NCBI RefSeq assembly: GCF_037055325.1
Contig: NZ_CP146373.1
Span: 496,001 to 560,000 of the forward strand
DNA length: 64,000 bases
Source of the DNA: Arachnia propionica
GTDB lineage: Bacteria; Actinomycetota; Actinomycetes; Propionibacteriales; Propionibacteriaceae
Direction: 5' to 3'
The position numbers were made by a program, and so were the translations under genes. The notes beneath the pieces are model-generated. The model had not been told where the DNA came from, did no database searches, and was given only the letters and a program-made list of their open reading frames with translations. Shown here piece after piece: positions 17,716 to 28,253 of the stretch. The first letter of the stretch is position 1. Each line of letters starts with the position of its first letter.

Positions 17716-17721
17716 TACATT
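17716..17721 (+). promoter_or_regulatory. -10 element of the DUF2505 gene
   Basis: TACATT, 7 nt before the ATG, with TTGGTT at 17691-17696 as a possible -35 (19-nt spacer). No Shine-Dalgarno is seen, so a leaderless mRNA is likely. Confidence 0.5.
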
Positions 17722-17728
17722 GGTCCCC

Positions 17729-18205
17729 ATGCAGCTCAACTACAAGCATGAATTCAACGGCAGCCCGGACCAGGTGGCGGCGCTGTTCCGCAACGAGGCG
17801 TTCATCGATGATGTCGCCAAACACGCCAACGCGATCGAGCACACGGTCACCATCGCGGATGACGCCACCCACCTGGACCTGACCCTTCCTGCTCCCGAAT
17901 CGATCTCGAAGTTCTTTGGCAAGGGCATTCGCATCAAACAATCATTCGCCTGGGGTGACCCCGACGATGCAGGTGTGCGAAAAGGGAATTTCAAGGTTGA
18001 CATCGCTGGAGCGCCCGTCAACGTTGAGGCCGATGCCACCCTCACCCCCACAGGCCCCAGCTCCTCAGAGGCCATCTATGCGGGTGAACTGACCGTGAAA
18101 ATCCCCTTGGTCGGCAAGAAGGTCGAGGCCCAGGTCGAACCCATGATCGCCCGCGCCTTCGCAGGTATCGAACGTCGCGCCCAGGACTGGCTGAATCGCG
18201 GCTGA
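17729..18205 (+). CDS. DUF2505 family protein
   Basis: A 158-residue protein starting MQLNYKHEFNGSPDQVAALF. It resembles the actinobacterial DUF2505 family, thought to share the START/SRPBCC-like fold of small lipid-binding proteins; ligand and function are unknown. No signal peptide or membrane segment is seen. An upstream in-frame extension to 17630 would run into the PHP gene and its promoter and is rejected. Tail-to-tail with the next gene, 10 nt apart. Confidence 0.85.
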   Translation: MQLNYKHEFNGSPDQVAALFRNEAFIDDVAKHANAIEHTVTIADDATHLDLTLPAPESISKFFGKGIRIKQSFAWGDPDDAGVRKGNFKVDIAGAPVNVEADATLTPTGPSSSEAIYAGELTVKIPLVGKKVEAQVEPMIARAFAGIERRAQDWLNRG

Positions 18206-18215
18206 CGAACATTCC

Positions 18216-18689
18216 TCAGCACAGCCCCCGGCGGTACTCCTCCACGTCATTCCACAGCAGATCAGATTCACGCAACAGATCCTGGACCTCGTCGAAACCC
18301 CAGGCGGTGTCGATGTCTAGGCCGCGCGAAGCAACTGCAGCGGTAGAGGCATCCACGCCGGGGGCTTCGCTGAACCAGCAGCTCATGGCCTCCGGGACGA
18401 CCCGGGTGAGGATGCAAGCGCCATTCTCGAGGTCATCACCGTTCATGATCAACGAATCATCAACCTCAGCCACCAGCACCAATCTCTCCCCAAATCTTGT
18501 CAGGGCGGCTACGGATGCGATCACGAGGGCTGCATATTCTGCTTCTTCCTCCTGCCCAACCCTGTAGCCCAGGGCGACCAGTAACTCTGGTGTCACGTGG
18601 TGCGCCGCCCGGTCGGTCAGCTGCACCGAACCATCAATCGCCGCCAATTCGTCGCGGGCGATGGGTATGAACACCAATTCCCTGCTCAC
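18216..18689 (-). CDS. Conserved actinobacterial protein, DUF6912 type
   Basis: A 157-residue acidic cytoplasmic protein beginning MSRELVFIPIARDELAAI. The EEEAEYAALVIAS and WFSEAPGVDAS segments match a conserved uncharacterised actinobacterial family usually found near secA/lpqB, as here. No catalytic motif is recognised. The GTG start is six bases after TAAGGT, suggesting a leaderless transcript. Confidence 0.78.
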   Translation of the reverse strand: MSRELVFIPIARDELAAIDGSVQLTDRAAHHVTPELLVALGYRVGQEEEAEYAALVIASVAALTRFGERLVLVAEVDDSLIMNGDDLENGACILTRVVPEAMSCWFSEAPGVDASTAAVASRGLDIDTAWGFDEVQDLLRESDLLWNDVEEYRRGLC

Positions 18690-18695
18690 GCAACT

Positions 18696-18701
18696 ACCTT
18701 A
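18696..18701 (-). promoter_or_regulatory. -10 element of the DUF6912-type gene
   Basis: TAAGGT on the minus strand, 6 nt before the GTG start. Confidence 0.48.
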
Positions 18702-18741
18702 GATCCCATCCGATGGCTTACGGCTGGGCCACGCCCACAGA

Positions 18742-18812
18742 TGTTGCCAATGTCCCGGAAGGTGTTGTCAGGGATCCTGGGCGTGTTGTCAATGTACTCG
18801 AAGGTGTTGTGA
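18742..18812. repeat. Two 29-bp imperfect direct repeats with 42-bp period
   Basis: The units 18742-18770 and 18784-18812 share 24 of 29 bases; both carry AAGGTGTTGT after a CAATGT core. They lie in the non-coding space between two divergent genes. They could be multiple binding sites for a regulator or the worn end of an insertion sequence with repeated termini (as in IS21 relatives). There are too few units and too much degeneracy for a CRISPR. Confidence 0.6.
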
Positions 18813-18852
18813 ATGCCTGCTCAGGTCCTTACCAACGCAACACGGGGAGGCA

Positions 18853-18858
18853 TAGCTT
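18853..18858 (+). promoter_or_regulatory. -10 element of the DUF6459 gene
   Basis: TAGCTT, 6 nt before the ATG. The preceding GGGGAGG is too far for a normal ribosome-binding site. Confidence 0.48.
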
Positions 18859-18864
18859 GTCGGG

Positions 18865-19173
18865 ATGAACCAAGTACCTGCCCCTGCCCTCGCCCAAGCA
18901 GTGCTGGACGCCATTCAAGGAACGCGGGCCCTGCACCAGATTCGCCCACATCTATCCCCTCGCGCCTTCCAACAGCTCGTGTCCTACTCGGATGCAGTGA
19001 GCTTCCGGGTAGGCCAGGTAGGACCACTCCGCGTCCAGCGACCTGCTCCAAACAGCCTGGAAGCGAGCAGCACAGTCAGAGTCCAAGACAGGTGGCTTGC
19101 CTGCACCATTCGCTTGGATCGACAAACTGACTGGTTGTGTTCCGACCTCCGGGTGGTGGGCTTCCCTGCGTGA
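18865..19173 (+). CDS. Rv3235-like protein (DUF6459)
   Basis: A 102-residue protein. The segment LVSYSDAVSFRVGQVGPLRVQ and the terminal RQTDWLCSDLRVVGFPA match the small actinobacterial family of mycobacterial Rv3235, which also lies beside secA. Function unknown. The family is often written with a long disordered N-terminal region, which is absent here. It ends 5 nt before the secA stop codon on the opposite strand, so the two genes are tightly convergent with no terminator between them. Confidence 0.78.
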   Translation: MNQVPAPALAQAVLDAIQGTRALHQIRPHLSPRAFQQLVSYSDAVSFRVGQVGPLRVQRPAPNSLEASSTVRVQDRWLACTIRLDRQTDWLCSDLRVVGFPA

Positions 19174-19178
19174 TGCAC

Positions 19179-21947
<2,769 letters not shown>

Positions 21948-22028
21948 GTCGACGATCCTTCAGAGTTTGACTTCGGTGGCTGTGGCGCACCGCTTGCCAT
22001 CCTAGCCAGCCCCGCGGCCCTACAAAAC

Positions 22029-22064
22029 TGCGACGGGCCAAGCACTCGTACTCAGCCCGTCGCA
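22029..22064 (-). terminator. Hairpin between hpf and secA
   Basis: Perfect 10-bp inverted repeat TGCGACGGGC / GCCCGTCGCA with a 16-nt loop. Read on the minus strand it is followed by GTTTTG, a short T-run, so it looks like an intrinsic terminator for hpf, leaving secA to its own promoter in the next 80 nt. Confidence 0.65.
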
Positions 22065-22211
22065 TCAACAACACCTACTGGCATAGGTTCCACGGACGAA
22101 CGGTGGCGTGCCGGAAACCACGATGATTCCCCGAGAACCCATGCGTTTCCAGGTAGCAGTCATGTCTGTGAGCAAACCCAACCACCATCCCGCCATGGGC
22201 TCTTCAGGGCC

Positions 22212-22826
22212 TCATGCATTCACGTTCAAGTGAATGACCCCGTAGTTGTAGGCCTTTCGCCGATAGACCACGGATGGTTTCCCCGTTGCGGAATCCTGAT
22301 AAAGGAAGAAGTCGTGCCCCACCAACTCCATCTCGTCCAAGGCCTGGGCCAGACTGAGCGGAACAGTCTCGAACTCCTTCTCACGCACCACGAGGGGCCC
22401 GTCACCATTGACCACCAGACCCGCGACCTCGTAGGTGTTGTCGTCTTCCGGTTCCACCTCGGTTTTCTTCGGTTCCGGAGCGGAAGCGACTTCCTCAGTG
22501 AAGATGGCCGCGCGCAATCCTCTGTGGGTCTTGCGACGATCCGCCGCCTTCCGGAGTTGCGCCTTCAACCGGTCGAAGGCCTGTTCGAACGCAAGCGTCT
22601 TGTCATTGGCCTTCGCCTCAGCACGCACGACAGGCCCCTTGCTGCGAAGCGTGATCTGAACCTCGACGGCATCGGAGGGATTCTTGGTGCCATCCGCGGC
22701 GGAGAACTCCACTTCCACACGGATCACCCGGTCCCGCAGCCGCTCGACAGTGATGATCCTGTCGCGGACCAGCTCCTTGAGCTCGGGGCTGATGGTGCAG
22801 TGCCGACCGGTGACGACGACGTCCAT
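22212..22826 (-). CDS. hpf: Ribosome hibernation promoting factor, long form
   Basis: A 204-residue protein. The N-terminal RaiA/HPF fold (about 1-100) starts MDVVVTGRHCTISPELKELV, and a charged linker (120-145) leads to the C-terminal dimerisation domain (about 148-204) with GHDFFLYQDSATGKPSVVYRRK. Long-form HPF causes 70S ribosomes to pair as 100S particles in stationary phase. A clear AGGAGGAGAC precedes the ATG. Upstream, an 8-bp stem lies in the leader region (22851-22895). Confidence 0.95.
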   Translation of the reverse strand: MDVVVTGRHCTISPELKELVRDRIITVERLRDRVIRVEVEFSAADGTKNPSDAVEVQITLRSKGPVVRAEAKANDKTLAFEQAFDRLKAQLRKAADRRKTHRGLRAAIFTEEVASAPEPKKTEVEPEDDNTYEVAGLVVNGDGPLVVREKEFETVPLSLAQALDEMELVGHDFFLYQDSATGKPSVVYRRKAYNYGVIHLNVNA

Positions 22827-22850
22827 GTCTCCTCCTGGCTAGAAAGCTAC

Positions 22851-22895
22851 GACGCCAGAAGCTCCCTGCTTCTCAGCCCGGGACCTGCTGGCGTC
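22851..22895 (-). promoter_or_regulatory. Structured leader or terminator hairpin upstream of hpf
   Basis: GACGCCAG pairs with CTGGCGTC eight bases deep, and an inner AGAAGC / GCTTCT pair can stack or compete. It lies between the comF end and the hpf start. It could be the comF terminator or a leader structure of hpf mRNA; there is no T-run. Confidence 0.4.
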
Positions 22896-22942
22896 TTCCA
22901 TTCCTCTACGTTACTCCCATCCAGCGGCTGGCAAGGCAATTT

Positions 22943-23593
22943 TCAGTATTTTCCGATCAGATTTGCATCGCCGATGACGGCGGCAGCGATGACCATGGCT
23001 CCACCGTGACGCATCGCCTCGCACGAGACCGTCAACGAGGTTCCTGTCGTCACAACGTCATCGATGATGATCACAGGTGATCGACATGCCGTCCCCAGGA
23101 ATCGGGATTCCGAGAGCCTCTCTCGTCCAGCACGTCCCTGAAACCGTTGAGCATCTCCGCCGTTCAGCCTTCTCAACAATCTGGCCGTCTCGATCCCCAG
23201 TGCGCGGGAGACCTGTCGCGCCAGCATCCACGTATGGTCGATTCCTCTGCGACGCACGGCTGCTGGTTGGGACGGCACCGGAACCAGAACTGTTCCCACT
23301 GGAGGGCGGCAAGCCACGACCGCCATAGCCAACCGGCATGAGAGCAGCTTTACCAAAGACCAGGCACCATCATCCTTGAAGGCCGGAATGAGCCGTGCAA
23401 GCTCTGGGCGATACGGATTCGCTGCCCAGGTGGGCACCGGAAGCCCGCAACGTCGCACTCGATGCGGTTCCTTGCAGATGATTCGTTCCCGACAAGCCGG
23501 GCAACAGGCCACAGCACAGGCACCACACACCAGACAGCGAGTACCGAGTAGCAGGGAAGCAAAATCCTGAAACGGGAAAGCACACACTGTCAC
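22943..23593 (-). CDS. ComF-family phosphoribosyltransferase-like protein
   Basis: A 216-residue protein with the ComF layout: an N-terminal zinc-finger-like cluster CLVCGACAVACCPAC at about 20-34, and a C-terminal type I phosphoribosyltransferase domain with VIIIDDVVTTGTSL near 180. In competent bacteria ComF helps take up single-stranded DNA; in actinobacteria its role is unclear. The start is GTG at 23593 with no obvious ribosome-binding site. It follows lpqB by 40 nt in the same direction, as in mycobacteria. Confidence 0.87.
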   Translation of the reverse strand: MTVCAFPFQDFASLLLGTRCLVCGACAVACCPACRERIICKEPHRVRRCGLPVPTWAANPYRPELARLIPAFKDDGAWSLVKLLSCRLAMAVVACRPPVGTVLVPVPSQPAAVRRRGIDHTWMLARQVSRALGIETARLLRRLNGGDAQRFQGRAGRERLSESRFLGTACRSPVIIIDDVVTTGTSLTVSCEAMRHGGAMVIAAAVIGDANLIGKY

Positions 23594-23633
23594 TCTGGGC
23601 GCAAATCAAGCTTCACAAGATTCTTTCCACAGA

Positions 23634-25337
23634 TCATCCTGGATAACTGATCCATGCCATTGCAGTCTTGGCCTGTTGCCATGCGCCGTGCTGTTCATAC
23701 AACAGCACGGTCCCATCGATCGCGCGCAGGGCAACGGCATCCCCACCAGGCCTGGGCAGTGCAGTCACCTGGACTGGAGACACACTGACCGGTCCGAGAT
23801 CAATGACCTCCGAGCCATCTACTGCGACCACGAATACGGACCTGCCAGAGCCCGCGCTCGCAACCACGGCGACGTTGACCTCCCCGGTCCAGTCGAGTGC
23901 AACCGCGTCAGAGAGTTCCCTGCCCTGGGAAGCGGTCAAGGGAACCTCATGCCAGTCAGTCACACGGTTGCCCTCGCTCAACGACACCACTCCGAAGCGG
24001 GCTGCTTCCCCGACCCCGAGAAGAACTGCTGCCCGCGTCCCGGATGCATCGAGGGAGAAATCCACCAGTTCACCGGGCAACGCAGTAAGGTCGATAGTGG
24101 TGACCTCCCCCTGCGGAGACACGCTGAGCAGCTGCTGTTCCCCGGAGGAGCCATGCCCACGCAGCCACAGTCTGCCCTGCGCAAAATGCACGGACCCGGT
24201 TTGGGTCAGACCAGTGTCCACCTGGACGGCGGCACCACCGCTGGGGCCGATCCGGACTGTTGCCGGGGATCCGGCCACGGTCGCGGTGAAGGCCCCGTCC
24301 AAAGAGATGGCGGTCATCTCCGCCGGCGTTCCGTCACCACTGAGAGGGATGAAACTGGTGTCGGCGCTCAGTTTCCCTGCCCGACCTTCGTGCACACCGT
24401 ACAGATCAGCCGACCCTGCCTTTGAGAGCGGCTGGTAGTCCTGTTGAGAGGATAATTCCAGGACCTGTTTGTCGTTCTGTCCCGGCAGTGAGTAGGTTTT
24501 TCCGTCAACTGTCAGGTGCAGCCCTGAGATCTTGGGAATAGATGAGAGCGACCACAGAAGCTGTGCACCGAGTTCTCGTCGCTCCAGTTCGCTAAGGCTC
24601 TGAGGCACTCCTTCAAGTGCAACCGTCACGACGCCCGAGGAATCCACGACCGTACCTGCTGTACCAAGCTTGGTGCCTTCCGGGATCGCATTGCGCACAC
24701 TGGATGAAAGGAAGGGGCCTGGCCCGGCCAATTGCGCCTCCACGATGCGGCCCGGGGTGATCTCAGAGATCGGCAGGTGCAGTGGCTCAGGCACTACCCT
24801 CTGCCCGGAGCGGGCGATGAAATAGGACCTCACAGAGCTGTAGGAACGGGCAAAAATATAGCTGGAGAGCAACACCCCGTCAGGAGGACTGGAAATCCTC
24901 CACTCGCCTGCTTCACTGATCAGTCCGAAATCATGGGTGAGCGACTCCTTGGAGACCGTGAAACGCCCTACCGCATCCAGGGTTCCCCGGGTGGTTCCAC
25001 GCAGTTCCATGCCTTCCCCGACTGCTTCCACCCAGCCGTCATAGATGATCGTTCCCTGCCGTGGGACCCACTGTCCACGCGCGGTTGCCGACAGATACTG
25101 GCGAGCAATCTCGTAATCCTCGGTGGGATCCGCCATCGCTTGGAGATAGCCCTCGACGACCCTGGAAGCACTCATACCCTTCTGAGGAGGTTCCGGGGCG
25201 ATCTGCACACCTTGTCCGCTGGCGGAGATCGTGACCTCGGTAACCGGACCTGAGGTTGGAATGCTGGCGCAAGACCCGATGGTCAGCGCCACGACGATGA
25301 TCATCAACCGGTTCACGGAATTCTGGAAACTCATCAC
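23634..25337 (-). CDS. lpqB: Lipoprotein LpqB
   Basis: A 567-residue lipoprotein. The signal peptide ends in the lipobox TIGSC with Cys23 as the lipidated residue. A GerMN domain lies around 180-290 (LLWSLSSIPKISGLHLTVDG), then a beta-propeller-like domain rich in LSLDA/LDGAF repeats fills the C-terminal half. In mycobacteria LpqB binds the sensor domain of MtrB outside the membrane and tunes MtrAB signalling. The start overlaps the mtrB stop by four bases, supporting a single operon mtrA-mtrB-lpqB. Confidence 0.94.
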   Translation of the reverse strand: MMSFQNSVNRLMIIVVALTIGSCASIPTSGPVTEVTISASGQGVQIAPEPPQKGMSASRVVEGYLQAMADPTEDYEIARQYLSATARGQWVPRQGTIIYDGWVEAVGEGMELRGTTRGTLDAVGRFTVSKESLTHDFGLISEAGEWRISSPPDGVLLSSYIFARSYSSVRSYFIARSGQRVVPEPLHLPISEITPGRIVEAQLAGPGPFLSSSVRNAIPEGTKLGTAGTVVDSSGVVTVALEGVPQSLSELERRELGAQLLWSLSSIPKISGLHLTVDGKTYSLPGQNDKQVLELSSQQDYQPLSKAGSADLYGVHEGRAGKLSADTSFIPLSGDGTPAEMTAISLDGAFTATVAGSPATVRIGPSGGAAVQVDTGLTQTGSVHFAQGRLWLRGHGSSGEQQLLSVSPQGEVTTIDLTALPGELVDFSLDASGTRAAVLLGVGEAARFGVVSLSEGNRVTDWHEVPLTASQGRELSDAVALDWTGEVNVAVVASAGSGRSVFVVAVDGSEVIDLGPVSVSPVQVTALPRPGGDAVALRAIDGTVLLYEQHGAWQQAKTAMAWISYPG

Positions 25338-26893
25338 AGGTCCTTCCGAGAGTCCAGATCGACCGGGATAATCGGCAATGGTGAGCTGTTGAGGGTCACA
25401 TCGGGGTTACGGGGAAGAGTAAGACGAAACTGAGCGCCTAGGCCTGGCCGTCCCCAGGCAGAGAGCCAGCCACGGTGCAGTCTGGCGTCTTCCCGGGAAA
25501 TCGCGAGTCCCAACCCACTACCACCCGCAGCTCGAGCTCGCGATGGATCAGCACGCCAGAAGCGGTCGAACACACGACTGGAGAGCTCAGCCTGGAATCC
25601 GATTCCGTGGTCACGAACCGTGATTGCAACAGCTTCTTCATCGGAGGCCACCGTCACGTCAATGGGGCGCCCTTCTCCGTGGTCTATGGCATTAGTCAGC
25701 AAATTTCGGACGATGCGGCGAATACGACGGGAATCCAGCTGTGCGGAAGCTATCCCCTTCATATGCAATCGCAGCTCACTCCCCTGAGAATGAGCAAAGG
25801 TTTCCTGAGCCTGCACCTCGGATGCAACCAGCGTCCCCAAATCAACCTCGTCCAGTTCCAGGGCAGCCACCCCGGCATCAAAACGCGATATCTCCAGCAG
25901 GTCCGCCAGCATCGAGCTGAACCGCTCGATCTCCGTATTCATCAGCTCCACGGTTCTTCGCACTTTCGGAGAAAGTTCTCCTCGCTCCTCGTAGAGCAGA
26001 TCGGAAGCCATTTTGATAGTGGTCATGGGGGTACGAAGCTCATGGCTGACATCGCTGACGAAGCTTCGTTGCACCGTTGAGAGTGTCTCCAGTTCCCGGA
26101 TCCTTTGTTGCAAGTCCGAGGCCATCTCATTCATCGAGATAGCCAGCGAGGCAAGGTCGTCAGTTCCTCTGACAGGCATGCGTTCATCCAGCTGGCCTGA
26201 AGCCAGACGCCGAGCCGTGCGCCCGGCCTTGCGGACAGGTCTGACCACCTGTGAGGTCACAAGGTAGGCAATGGCCGTCAGGCCGAGCAGAAGGACTGCG
26301 CCAGTGCTGTAGACCGCACGTTGGATGTCTCGAAGCGTTGTCACTTCACTCGTCATGGGAAACACGTAGTAAACGGGAAACCGTTCACCAGCAGATGTGA
26401 TCAAGGTAGTACCCACAACGATCCCTGGCTGCCCCGCTTCCTCTCCAGAAATGACGACTTGTGTCGCCACGATGTACATTCCGTCCCGATTATTCACCTG
26501 TTGGCGTAACTCTTGGGGCACAGAATCCAGCCCAATTTCCGATGATGACGACAACACCGATGCAGGCCCTTCGACAATCACCAGGTATTGGGCGGCCTGC
26601 GCTCCTGCAAGCTCTACCAGCCGGCTGAGCTGCTCGTAGGTCGCTGTCCCCAACCTCTCAGGATTCTGCAGCTGCCCCTGCATGAAATGATGCATCCCGA
26701 CCGCCTCACGGATGGATGCTGTTCGTTTCGTAGCGACGATCCCCGCTGTCGCCTGCTGCACCAACAAGACTCCCGCCAAAACCAGCACCGCACAGGACGC
26801 GGTGAAGGTGGTCAACAGTATTCGTAGGGGTAGCGAACTCCACCAGAGCCCCGCCAGCTTGCGATGGCTTCTATCACCAAGGCTGTGACTCAC
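25334..26893 (-). CDS. mtrB: Sensor histidine kinase MtrB
   Basis: A 519-residue membrane kinase. One helix at about 24-48 and a second at about 196-216 frame an extracellular sensor region; a HAMP domain follows to about 270. The phospho-acceptor is His284 in SHELRTPMTTI. ATP-binding boxes are NLLTNAIDHGEG, DHGIGF and GGSGLGLAIS. It phosphorylates MtrA and, by analogy with mycobacteria and corynebacteria, couples cell-wall state, osmotic stress and division. It overlaps mtrA by 20 nt and lpqB by 4 nt. Confidence 0.96.
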   Translation of the reverse strand: MSHSLGDRSHRKLAGLWWSSLPLRILLTTFTASCAVLVLAGVLLVQQATAGIVATKRTASIREAVGMHHFMQGQLQNPERLGTATYEQLSRLVELAGAQAAQYLVIVEGPASVLSSSSEIGLDSVPQELRQQVNNRDGMYIVATQVVISGEEAGQPGIVVGTTLITSAGERFPVYYVFPMTSEVTTLRDIQRAVYSTGAVLLLGLTAIAYLVTSQVVRPVRKAGRTARRLASGQLDERMPVRGTDDLASLAISMNEMASDLQQRIRELETLSTVQRSFVSDVSHELRTPMTTIKMASDLLYEERGELSPKVRRTVELMNTEIERFSSMLADLLEISRFDAGVAALELDEVDLGTLVASEVQAQETFAHSQGSELRLHMKGIASAQLDSRRIRRIVRNLLTNAIDHGEGRPIDVTVASDEEAVAITVRDHGIGFQAELSSRVFDRFWRADPSRARAAGGSGLGLAISREDARLHRGWLSAWGRPGLGAQFRLTLPRNPDVTLNSSPLPIIPVDLDSRKDL

Positions 26894-27581
26894 CGGCCCG
26901 GTATCCGATCCCTCGCACGGTCACTATGATCTCCGGATGCTCGGGATCTTTCTCCACCTTGGAGCGCAGCCGTTGCACATGCACGTTCACCAACCGCGTA
27001 TCTGCGGCATTGCGGTACCCCCACACCTCATCGAGCAACGCCTCCCGGCTGAAAACTTGGGAGGGCCTTTTGGCGAGAGCGAGCAGTAGATCGAACTCAA
27101 GTGGCGTCAACGAAAGCGTCACAGGGCCGCGTTTGACGGTGTGCGCGGTAGTGGAAATCACAAGATCGCCGATGGTCAGCTGATCGGCTCCAGGATCCGC
27201 GCTGACACGACGCAATCGAGTGTGAATTCGGGCCAGGAGCTCTTTGGCTTTAAAAGGCTTAGCAACATAATCATCCGCCCCGGCCTGTAGCCCCGCAACT
27301 ACGTCATCGGTCTCGGACTTGGCAGTGAGCATCACAATTGGCACCCCTGATTCGGCCCGCATGTCCCGACAGACGCTGACCCCATCACGTCCCGGAAGCA
27401 TTAGGTCAAGCAGCACCAGATCTGGTCGACATTCCCGCATCGCCGGGAGCGCTCCCGTTCCCGTAGCGCAGTGGACTGTGTCAAACCCTTCCTGTCGTAG
27501 CACGATCTGAAGCATCTCGGACAAAGCAGGATCATCATCCACGATCAGGATCAGGGCACGATTCCGGTTTTCGCCCAACAC
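26874..27581 (-). CDS. mtrA: Response regulator MtrA
   Basis: A 235-residue OmpR-type regulator. The receiver domain (about 10-122) has the acidic pair Asp15-Asp16 and the phosphorylation site Asp59 in LLDLMLPGRDG. The winged-helix DNA-binding domain covers about 135-230, with NVHVQRLRSKVE and VRGIGYRAG. MtrA controls cell-wall hydrolase and division genes in relatives. AAAGGAG just before the GTG start supports it. First gene of the mtrA-mtrB-lpqB-comF set. Confidence 0.97.
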   Translation of the reverse strand: MLGENRNRALILIVDDDPALSEMLQIVLRQEGFDTVHCATGTGALPAMRECRPDLVLLDLMLPGRDGVSVCRDMRAESGVPIVMLTAKSETDDVVAGLQAGADDYVAKPFKAKELLARIHTRLRRVSADPGADQLTIGDLVISTTAHTVKRGPVTLSLTPLEFDLLLALAKRPSQVFSREALLDEVWGYRNAADTRLVNVHVQRLRSKVEKDPEHPEIIVTVRGIGYRAGESQPW

Positions 27582-27658
27582 CTGTCTCCTTTCCCGAACT
27601 GGTCTCCATGGTACGTGGAACGGACGACCACTTCAGAAAACTGTACTGGTGAAGCCAC

Positions 27659-28219
27659 TCAGTTCCATTCGGGATGCCCAGTCCAGGTCGACCAGAGCCC
27701 CGGCCCACCACCGATCCGGCGAAGCACTCGACGCCACAGCTCTTCTGGGGTCCCGAAGACCTCTTCAGCCACGGCTTGGCTCCTGAACCAGGAACCTCGC
27801 AGAAGTTCACCTACGAGCTGCCCCGCACTCCAACCTGCCAGCCCCACATATATGCGGATGTGGATGTACGTGTCCCGCACCAGCTCAATCGGGGTTTCCA
27901 GGTCCAACACCCCCACGTCCCCGAACAAGCGTCGCCATCCAGGTGGTTCCTCCCATGGACTGCGGACCTGGGCCAAGCCGAGCGCTGTTTGCTTGGAAAC
28001 GGGCCCGCCCTCGAAGAGTTTCGCAGGCGGTGTGAGCAAATCACTGAAATGTTCCAGGGAGTCAACCATGGGAATTCTCCCCATCCTGTGGAGACAAACC
28101 CCGAGGCTGCCTTCTTCGTTGTGTTCCAACAACAGCACGACGCTGCGATCGAAGTAGCCTCCTCGGCCCGGCTCAGTTGAGATCAGGAGTTGTCCTGCCG
28201 CTGGTTCACCCAGTTCCAT
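27659..28219 (-). CDS. AlgH/YqgE-family (UPF0301) protein
   Basis: A 186-residue cytoplasmic protein with the family pattern GQLLISTEPGRGGYFDRSVVLLLEH at the N-terminus (split by ordinary loops), LFEGGPVSKQTAL in the centre and WSAGQLVGELLRGSW before the C-terminus. The biochemical role of the family is not settled. It is upstream of mtrA on the same strand with 77 nt between and diverges from the GH13 gene. A near-consensus GAGAAT lies six bases before the ATG. Confidence 0.9.
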   Translation of the reverse strand: MELGEPAAGQLLISTEPGRGGYFDRSVVLLLEHNEEGSLGVCLHRMGRIPMVDSLEHFSDLLTPPAKLFEGGPVSKQTALGLAQVRSPWEEPPGWRRLFGDVGVLDLETPIELVRDTYIHIRIYVGLAGWSAGQLVGELLRGSWFRSQAVAEEVFGTPEELWRRVLRRIGGGPGLWSTWTGHPEWN

Positions 28220-28241
28220 ATCCCCATTCTCGCAGGCTCGT

Positions 28242-28247
28242 TACGAT
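28242..28247 (+). promoter_or_regulatory. -10 element of the GH13 gene
   Basis: TACGAT, 6 nt before the ATG; no Shine-Dalgarno is visible. Leaderless arrangement. Confidence 0.48.
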
Positions 28248-28253
28248 CTACAC

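Noticed and set aside
18742-18812. Direct repeats as a CRISPR array
   Set aside because: Only two degenerate units with a 13-nt gap and no cas genes.
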